Source: an uncultured Bacilli bacterium (GTDB taxonomy: Bacteria; Bacillota_I; Bacilli_A; RFN20; CAG-826). From it: 38,295 nucleotides of DNA. The translations under genes were made by a program, and so were the position numbers. The stretch lies in contig CALVHN010000009.1 in assembly GCA_944327845.1 (NCBI GenBank), positions 1 to 38,295 on the forward strand. The letters are read 5' to 3'. Numbering within the stretch: the stretch's first letter is position 1; each line of letters begins with the position of its first letter. The notes beneath the pieces are model-generated. The model made no database searches. It worked only from the letters and a program-made list of their open reading frames with translations, and was not told the origin of the DNA. Shown one piece after another: positions 33,176-38,295 of the stretch.

Positions 33176-34015
33176 ATGGCTAAAGAAACTATTGCTGCAA
33201 TTATGTATGATTTCGACCGAACATTAGCAATTGAGGATATGCAAAACTATTCTTTTATTCCTAATGTTGGATATACTCCTGAAGAATTTTGGAAAAGAAC
33301 TGAAAAATTTTGTAAAAAATATAATATGGATAAGATTTTGGGTTATCTATATATGATGATTCTTACTTGCAAAGAAAAAAATATTCCTTTAACAAAAGAA
33401 TATCTAAATTCATTAGGAAAAGATGTTAAATTTTATGATGGTGTCTATTCTTGGTTTAGAAGAATCAATGATTATGGAAAAGAAAAAAATATAAAAATTG
33501 AACATTATATTATTACAAGTGGCAATAGAGAGATTGTTCTTGGTACCCCTATTGCAAAAGAATTTAAGGAAATATTTGGTTGCGAATATCTTTATGATTC
33601 TGAAACAAATAATGCTTTTTGGCCAAAAACCATGGTAAATTATACTCAAAAAACTCAGTATGTGTTCCGTATTTCAAAAGGTGCAACTGATATTAATGAC
33701 GATCGTGAAATTAATGAAAAAACAATTAATAGACGAATTAATTATCAAAATATGATTTATATTGGTGATGGTTTAACTGATGTTCCATGCATGATTGTTG
33801 TTAAACAAAATGGAGGTCATTCAATTGCAGTTTATCCAAAAGGAAAAAGAGATAAGGTTTCTTCGCTATTTGAAGATGGAAGAGTCGATTATATTTCAAA
33901 AGCTGATTATTCAATTAATGGCGACTTAGAAAAAATTGTTAAATTAATAATTGATTCAATCTCAATTAATGAAAAATTAAATTTCAAAAAAGAGAGGCTA
34001 ATTAATCAATTATGA
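33176..34015 (+). CDS. HAD-superfamily phosphatase
   Basis: A 279-residue HAD hydrolase. Motif I is MYDFDRTLA near residues 9-17 (the Asp pair with R in place of the common G), motif II IITSGNRE near 112-119, and motif IV MIYIGDGLTDVPCM near 196-209. It has a helical cap near 25-90, so it is closer to the HAD IB-type phosphatases (SerB-like) than to Cof proteins. Substrate unknown. It leads a four-gene operon in which each gene overlaps the next by a few bases; its stop overlaps the next start as ATGA. ACGAGGT precedes the ATG. Confidence 0.85.
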   Translation: MAKETIAAIMYDFDRTLAIEDMQNYSFIPNVGYTPEEFWKRTEKFCKKYNMDKILGYLYMMILTCKEKNIPLTKEYLNSLGKDVKFYDGVYSWFRRINDYGKEKNIKIEHYIITSGNREIVLGTPIAKEFKEIFGCEYLYDSETNNAFWPKTMVNYTQKTQYVFRISKGATDINDDREINEKTINRRINYQNMIYIGDGLTDVPCMIVVKQNGGHSIAVYPKGKRDKVSSLFEDGRVDYISKADYSINGDLEKIVKLIIDSISINEKLNFKKERLINQL

Positions 34016-34713
34016 TTACTGCTATTCTCTTATTAGCTGGAAATAGTGAAAGATTAGGTTTAAAAGATACTTTTAAACAATTTATTCAAATTAACAATAA
34101 GGAATTGTACTTATTTGCATTAGAAGAATTAATAAAAAACAATAACATAGATAATGTTTTACTAGTTTATAAAAGCGAACATTTTGATTTAATTAAAAAT
34201 TCTTTAGCTAAAATTAAAATAACAAAACCAATCTATTTAGTTTGTGGAGGAAAAACACGCCAATTATCTGTTTTTAATGCTTTAAACTATATAAATAACT
34301 GCTTACATTCTGAATATGTTTTAATTCATGATGCTGCAAGGCCAGGACTCAGCCAAAAAATTATTAATGAAAATATTGAAGGTTTAAAAATATTTGATGC
34401 AACAACTACTATATTAAAAATTCATGACAGCATCGCAGGTTTTAACGATTTAGAAAAATTTATCTATCTAGATAGAAATAAAACTTTCTTAATTCAAACT
34501 CCACAATGTTTTAAATTTGAAATAATTTTTAATCAACATATCAAGGCTTATAATAACAATAAATTTGACTATTCAGATGATATTCAAATCTTTAATGATT
34601 ATCCAAATGTAAAATTTATTGAAGGTAATGTATTTAATTTAAAAATCACTACTCTAAATGATTTAGAACTACTAAAATATTATTTGGTAAATAAGGATAA
34701 CTATGAATTTTGA
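34012..34713 (+). CDS. ispD: IspD-like cytidylyltransferase
   Basis: A 233-residue nucleotidyltransferase of the IspD/TarI family. The CTP-binding signature is AILLLAGNSERLGLKDTFKQF near residues 4-24, changed from the usual AGGKGxRMG; VCGGKTRQLSVFNAL near 80-94 and VLIHDAARPGLS near 105-116 are conserved. It probably makes 4-diphosphocytidyl-methylerythritol for isoprenoids, but the family also includes ribitol- and glycerol-type cytidylyltransferases and no other MEP gene is here to decide. It overlaps both neighbours. Confidence 0.75.
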   Translation: MITAILLLAGNSERLGLKDTFKQFIQINNKELYLFALEELIKNNNIDNVLLVYKSEHFDLIKNSLAKIKITKPIYLVCGGKTRQLSVFNALNYINNCLHSEYVLIHDAARPGLSQKIINENIEGLKIFDATTTILKIHDSIAGFNDLEKFIYLDRNKTFLIQTPQCFKFEIIFNQHIKAYNNNKFDYSDDIQIFNDYPNVKFIEGNVFNLKITTLNDLELLKYYLVNKDNYEF

Positions 34714-35083
34714 TATTAAATACAAAGAAAAAGATGTTGTTGAAGGGCTAGTGATGGGAATAAAAAATTATGGGGTGTTCCTTAGTTTTGAAGCTGGATA
34801 TATTGGACTTCTTCATATAAGTGAAATTTCTCATGACTATATTTCAAATATTTATTCTTTGTTTGAAATTGGTGAAAAATTTCCAGTAATTATTCAATCA
34901 ATCGATCATAAAAATAAATTTTTAAAATTATCAATAAAAGATTTACCTGAAAGTTTAAAAATAATTAAAAACGAAAGTTCATCTAGAAAAATTATTTCTT
35001 ATATTAATGATATTGATTTTTCAAAATTAAAAATTAAACTACCACAGATGATTAAAAAAGAATTAGAGAGGATTAATATATGA
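34703..35083 (+). CDS. S1-domain RNA-binding protein (YugI/CvfD-like)
   Basis: A 126-residue protein with one N-terminal S1 domain (about 8-80): VVEGLVMGIKNYGVFLSF, GYIGLLHISEIS and KFLKLSIKDL are the classical strands. The rest is a short charged tail. This resembles Gsp13/YugI/CvfD, small S1 proteins that act as post-transcriptional or stress regulators in Firmicutes, and yugI also lies near pgi in Bacillus. It overlaps ispD by 11 bp and pgi by 4 bp (ATGA). Confidence 0.88.
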   Translation: MNFDIKYKEKDVVEGLVMGIKNYGVFLSFEAGYIGLLHISEISHDYISNIYSLFEIGEKFPVIIQSIDHKNKFLKLSIKDLPESLKIIKNESSSRKIISYINDIDFSKLKIKLPQMIKKELERINI

Positions 35084-36369
35084 GTATAAAAGTAAGTTTT
35101 GATTACATTCAACCAGAAATGAAGGTTAATTTTGATGATTTTGTCGATAAAGTAAAAGATATCGATAAAATGATTAATGACCGTTCAGGTCTTGGTTCTT
35201 ATTATCTTGGTTGGCTTGATTATGCTAATAAAATTAGTAAAGATGAAATCGATCAAATAATCAATAAAGCCAACGAATTTAGAAAAAATTATGACACTCT
35301 TGTTCTTTGTGGAATTGGTGGATCATATTTAGGAGCTAAAGCGGCAGTTGATGCTTTAAGAGGATTTAAAAATAAAGATAAAATGGAAATTATTTATTTT
35401 GGAAATATCCTTGATCCTAATTATATCTATGAAGTTTATGAATATTTAAAAACTAGAAATTATTGTATTTGTGTCGTTTCAAAATCTGGAAGTACTACTG
35501 AAACTTCTGTTTGTTTTAGATTAATTCGAGATTTATTAGAGAAAAAGGTTGGTAAAGAAAAAGCAGCAAAAGCAATTGTCTCAATAACAGATAAAACTAA
35601 AGGTTCATTAAGAAAATTATCTGATTTAAATAAATATTCAACATTTGATTTACCTGATAATATCGGTGGACGTTTCTCTGTCATTACTCCTGTTGGCTTA
35701 TTCCCTCTTGCTTGTTGTGGGATTGATATAAAAGAATTACTTAATGGTATAAAAGCAGGAATGAAAGAATATTCTTCTAATAACATTTATGAAAACCAAG
35801 CTTATCAATATGCTTTAGAAAGAATTTATCTTTATAACAAAGGATATAAAGTTGAAATGCTTGCAACATATGAAAATAGACTTAATTATTTTAAAGAATG
35901 GTGGAAGCAACTTTATGATGAATCTGAAGGAAAAGATGGAAAAGCTGTTTTAACTACATCTGCTACTTTTACTACTGATTTACATTCATTAGGACAATTT
36001 ATTCAAGAAGGGAATAAAATGTTCTATGAAACAATTTTATATATTGAAGAACCTACTCATGATATGGTTGTCCCTCACGATAATGAAGATTATGATGGCT
36101 TAAATTATCTTGAAGGTAAGAAAATTTCTTGGATTAATGAAAAAGCATATCTTGGAACTTTGATGGCTCACTATCAAATAGCAAACAACCCAAATATAAC
36201 AATCACAGTTTCTAAATTAGATACTTTTGAATTAGGAAGATTATTCTTCTTCTTTATGAAAGCTTGTGCAATGAGCGGATACTTACTTGGAGTTAATCCA
36301 TTTAATCAACCAGGTGTCGAAGTTTATAAAAAGAACATGTTCAAATTACTTGGAAAGCCTGGATATTAA
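35080..36369 (+). CDS. pgi: Glucose-6-phosphate isomerase
   Basis: A 429-residue phosphoglucose isomerase of the short Firmicutes type. Sugar-phosphate binding motifs are LCGIGGSYLGAKAAVDAL near residues 75-92 and VVSKSGSTTETSVCFRL near 131-147; the family signatures are DNIGGRFSVITPVGL near 196-210 and the C-terminal NPFNQPGVEVYKKNMF near 405-420. It interconverts glucose 6-phosphate and fructose 6-phosphate. It ends the operon; no hairpin terminator is evident before the tRNA promoter. Confidence 0.97.
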   Translation: MSIKVSFDYIQPEMKVNFDDFVDKVKDIDKMINDRSGLGSYYLGWLDYANKISKDEIDQIINKANEFRKNYDTLVLCGIGGSYLGAKAAVDALRGFKNKDKMEIIYFGNILDPNYIYEVYEYLKTRNYCICVVSKSGSTTETSVCFRLIRDLLEKKVGKEKAAKAIVSITDKTKGSLRKLSDLNKYSTFDLPDNIGGRFSVITPVGLFPLACCGIDIKELLNGIKAGMKEYSSNNIYENQAYQYALERIYLYNKGYKVEMLATYENRLNYFKEWWKQLYDESEGKDGKAVLTTSATFTTDLHSLGQFIQEGNKMFYETILYIEEPTHDMVVPHDNEDYDGLNYLEGKKISWINEKAYLGTLMAHYQIANNPNITITVSKLDTFELGRLFFFFMKACAMSGYLLGVNPFNQPGVEVYKKNMFKLLGKPGY

Positions 36370-36389
36370 TATCACTTTTTAAAAAAACA

Positions 36390-36419
36390 TTGACTTAAAT
36401 CTTTATTCTTTGATATATT
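36390..36419 (+). promoter_or_regulatory. Promoter of the Val-Tyr-Gln-Lys-Leu tRNA operon
   Basis: TTGACT (36390-36395), an 18-bp spacer and TATATT (36414-36419). The short leader to tRNA-Val contains a CACG/CGTG mini-hairpin around 36427-36439, probably removed on processing. Confidence 0.65.
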
Positions 36420-36451
36420 ATTTAGGCACGCTAAACGTGTGAGTTAATCTT

Positions 36452-36527
36452 GGATGTTTAGCTCAGTTGGGAGAGCATCGCCTTTACACGGCGGAGGTCA
36501 GAGGTTCGAGCCCTCTAACATCCACCA
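36452..36527 (+). tRNA. tRNA-Val (TAC anticodon)
   Basis: Acceptor GGATGTT pairs with AACATCC, discriminator A, CCA encoded. Anticodon loop TTTACAC gives TAC. First of five tandem tRNAs. Confidence 0.95.
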
Positions 36528-36540
36528 AGTATAGTGAGAT

Positions 36541-36624
36541 GGAGGGGTAGCGAAGTGGCTAAACGCGGTAGACTGTAAATCTATTCCTTCGGGTTCGGCA
36601 GTTCGAATCTGCCCCCCTCCACCA
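36541..36624 (+). tRNA. tRNA-Tyr (GTA anticodon)
   Basis: Class II tRNA. Acceptor GGAGGGG pairs with CCCCTCC, discriminator A, CCA encoded. Anticodon arm AGACT-GTA-AATCT; variable arm with a CCTTCGGG hairpin. Confidence 0.95.
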
Positions 36625-36635
36625 TTGCCTTTCAT

Positions 36636-36710
36636 TGGGATGTAGCCAAGTGGCAAGGCAACAGACTTTGACTCTGTCACGCGCTGGTTCGAATCCAGCC
36701 ATCCCAGCCA
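36636..36710 (+). tRNA. tRNA-Gln (TTG anticodon)
   Basis: Acceptor TGGGATG pairs with CATCCCA, discriminator G, CCA encoded. Anticodon arm CAGAC-TTTGACT-CTG gives TTG. Confidence 0.93.
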
Positions 36711-36716
36711 ACATTT

Positions 36717-36792
36717 GATCCACTAGCTCAGTCGGTAGAGCACTTGACTTTTAATCAAGGGGTCTGGAGTTCGAATCTCCAGTGGATCACCA
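36717..36792 (+). tRNA. tRNA-Lys (TTT anticodon)
   Basis: Acceptor GATCCAC pairs with GTGGATC, discriminator A, CCA encoded. Anticodon arm CTTGA-CTTTTAA-TCAAG gives TTT. Confidence 0.95.
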
Positions 36793-36800
36793 CTTATCTT

Positions 36801-36887
36801 GCTCGAGTGGCGGAACAGGTAGACGCGAAGGACTTAAAATCCTTTGGTAGCAATACCGTACCGGTTCGATTCCGATCTCGAGCACCA
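36801..36887 (+). tRNA. tRNA-Leu (TAA anticodon)
   Basis: Class II tRNA. Acceptor GCTCGAG pairs with CTCGAGC, discriminator A, CCA encoded. Anticodon arm AAGGA-CTTAAAA-TCCTT gives TAA; variable arm GGTA/TACC. The T stem ACCGG/CCGAT holds one C-A mismatch at its second pair. Confidence 0.93.
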
Positions 36888-36899
36888 TAAAGAAAGCAT

Positions 36900-36933
36900 A
36901 GGTTTGATACGCTAGAAATGGCTAATCAAACCT
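36900..36933 (+). terminator. Terminator of the tRNA operon
   Basis: AGGTTTGAT and ATCAAACCT form a 9-bp stem with a 16-nt loop, followed by seven T. Confidence 0.85.
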
Positions 36934-36940
36934 TTTTTTG

Positions 36941-37205
36941 AACCAAAATTATAAAAATTTAGCAGTTATTTAACATAAATTGAGCATAAGCGACTTACCA
37001 TCTGTTCTCTAACAATGAAGTTTTAGCTTGTGATTTTGAACTAAAAACTTTTTATAGCATAATAAATTTTTTGTCGCACAAAAAACTTTTTTTCTTTTTT
37101 GAGAAAAAATCTTGCAATTAAGAGGGTTTCAATCAAAAATAATTTTTTATTGATAAATTTCAATTTATTCATCAACCATCATTGTTTTATATTATGTAAT
37201 ATAAT
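36941..37205. other. Gene-free AT-rich stretch between the tRNA operon and the AlbA_2 gene
   Basis: No open frame or RNA gene is supported here. One imperfect hairpin, AGTTTTAG and CTAAAAACT (about 37019-37051), is followed by TTTTTATAG and could be a weak terminator. Long A and T runs make up most of the rest. Confidence 0.4.
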
Positions 37206-37209
37206 TTAA

Positions 37210-37260
37210 TGTAACATTTCACTTGTTTTATTGTAACAAAAATGTTATGATAAAGTTACA
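37210..37260 (+). promoter_or_regulatory. Promoter of the AlbA_2 gene with three TGTAAC/GTTACA motifs
   Basis: TTGTTT (37223-37228), a 17-bp spacer and TATGAT (37246-37251) form a plausible promoter. TGTAAC occurs at 37210-37215 and 37232-37237, and its complement GTTACA at 37255-37260, spaced 22 and 23 bp, so all on one helix face. TAACATTT and AAATGTTA also form an 8-bp inverted repeat across the promoter. Operator function is inferred. Confidence 0.5.
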
Positions 37261-37275
37261 AAAAAGAGATATATT

Positions 37276-38295
37276 ATGGTTGAAAAACGTGAAAATGAAA
37301 AACTCGAATTTAAGAAATCCACTAGTGAATTAAAACAAGCTATTATATCATTATCTTCAATGTTAAATAAAAATAATTACGGTTTATTATACTTTGGAGT
37401 AAATAATGAAGGCGAAATTGTAGGACAACAAATCGGAAAAGATACGACCAAAGATATTTCTGTACAAATAAAAAATAACATTAGACCTGTTATAAATCCT
37501 TCTATTAATATTATCGAAGTTGGAAGTAAACAAATTATAAAAGTAGAAGTATATGGAGATGATACTCCTTATTCAGCATATGGACGATATTATATAAGAT
37601 CTGACGATGAAGATTTATTAATGAGTAATTCTCAATTAGAAAACTTCTTTATAAACAAAAATATTGATTATTCAAAATGGGAAAATGAATTAACTCCTTA
37701 TGGTATAGAAGTCATTGATGAAGATTTATTGATTAATTACATAAATAAAGGTAATGAAGTAGGAAGAATTTCTTTTATCTATAAGGATACAAAAGATACC
37801 CTAATAAAATTAGGATTATTAAAAAATGATAAACTTAATAATGCTGGATTATATTTGTTTTCTAATTTGAAACCTTGGACATTAAAGTTAGCAATCTATC
37901 CAACCGATGAGAGAATATCATTTATTGACAATCAAATATTTAAAGGTAATATTTTAGAATGTATTGAAAAAGCATACAGATATATAATCGAAAATACACG
38001 ATGGCAGGCAGAAATTAGAGGTTTGGAAAGAGTTGAAAAACCAGAAATACCTTTAGAAGCTATAAGAGAAATTATAGTTAATAGCTTTGCACATATGAGA
38101 GTTAATAACAGTTCTTTTAGCGAAATTTATATTACACCTACTAAGATTCATGTGTACAATCCTGGATTTTTAGTAAAAGGAAAAACTCCAGAAGATTTTG
38201 CAGATGGTTCAAATGGGCCAATCGCAAGAAATCCACTAATAAATACTGTTTTGTATCTTAATAAGACTATTGATTCTTTTGGAACTGGTTTTGGT
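37276..38295 (+). CDS. AlbA_2/Schlafen-type putative DNA-binding ATPase-like protein (3' end cut by the window)
   Basis: The first 340 codons of a gene that runs off the right edge. The N-terminal AlbA_2 domain (about 1-120) shows ENEKLEFKKSTSELKQAI near residues 6-23, GLLYFGVNNEGEIVGQQIG near 36-54 and YIRSDDEDLLMS near 97-108. A helical middle leads to an HATPase_c_4-like region (about 250-340) with IPLEAIREIIVNSFAHM and the glycine-rich SFGTGFG at the edge. Such proteins are annotated as transcriptional regulators or ATP-binding proteins, often near mobile or defence genes; their role is poorly known. The ATG at 37276 follows a weak AAAGAG site. Confidence 0.85.
   Translation, partial: MVEKRENEKLEFKKSTSELKQAIISLSSMLNKNNYGLLYFGVNNEGEIVGQQIGKDTTKDISVQIKNNIRPVINPSINIIEVGSKQIIKVEVYGDDTPYSAYGRYYIRSDDEDLLMSNSQLENFFINKNIDYSKWENELTPYGIEVIDEDLLINYINKGNEVGRISFIYKDTKDTLIKLGLLKNDKLNNAGLYLFSNLKPWTLKLAIYPTDERISFIDNQIFKGNILECIEKAYRYIIENTRWQAEIRGLERVEKPEIPLEAIREIIVNSFAHMRVNNSSFSEIYITPTKIHVYNPGFLVKGKTPEDFADGSNGPIARNPLINTVLYLNKTIDSFGTGFG

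Noticed and set aside
37019-37051. A sequence starting GTTTTAG and ending CTAAAAAC, like a type II CRISPR repeat or tracrRNA anti-repeat
   Set aside because: Only one copy is present, with no spacer array, no cas genes and no tracr-like tail nearby. It is better explained as a weak hairpin followed by T.

Overview
The window is AT-rich DNA packed with bacterial genes. Shine-Dalgarno sites of the AAGGAG type, U-tract terminators, sigma-A-like promoters and a PerR/LytTR/cre style of regulation point to a low-GC Firmicutes/Bacilli relative, for example an uncultured gut lineage near Erysipelotrichia or non-parasitic Mollicutes. Tryptophan is UGG, its only visible tRNA has a CCA anticodon, and UGA is used as a stop, so the code is standard and not that of Mycoplasma. 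Rubrerythrin, PerR, NfnAB and PduL fit a strictly anaerobic fermenter that lives on carbohydrates. The lineage is inference; no rRNA is present.

Left part (1-4.4 kb): a GC-richer segment bounded by 12-bp inverted repeats, probably the end of an insertion element; tRNA-Trp; yqeY; a peroxide-defence operon (perR, a 38-residue rubredoxin, rubrerythrin); two adjacent DUF3137-like membrane proteins; a small two-helix membrane protein. From 4.4 to 16.4 kb: a family 2 glycosyltransferase with a cytoplasmic GH3 glycosidase; the NADPH module nfnA-nfnB-nnr; a GH2 glycosidase; trpS; a Cof-type HAD phosphatase.

Middle (16.4-25.3 kb): phosphoglucomutase, an RluA-family pseudouridine synthase, tRNA-Ser, an AlkD-like protein, an unrecognised gene pair (20044-21384), another HAD phosphatase, hpf, metK behind a SAM-clan riboswitch, and pduL with a TSCPD protein. 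Right part (25.4-38.3 kb): a cell-surface glycan locus (CE1-like esterase lipoprotein, a membrane-anchored GH3 with permuted domain order, and an AgrC/AgrA-like two-component system), tRNA-Leu(AAG), an operon of HAD, ispD-like, S1-domain and pgi genes, a five-tRNA operon (Val, Tyr, Gln, Lys, Leu), and the first 340 codons of an AlbA_2/Schlafen-type gene cut by the window edge.

The genes form a coherent picture: sugars are released at the surface and in the cytoplasm (GH3, GH2, esterase), enter glycolysis through pgm and pgi, and end as acyl phosphates (PduL), with NfnAB balancing ferredoxin, NADH and NADPH. The two most interesting signals are regulatory. Upstream of metK lies a SAM-I-like aptamer whose P2 arm seems to lack the kink-turn but keeps a 6-bp pseudoknot. 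Upstream of the anchored GH3 lies a pair of 9-bp repeats with the exact 12-bp spacing of LytTR sites, abutting a perfect palindromic cre.
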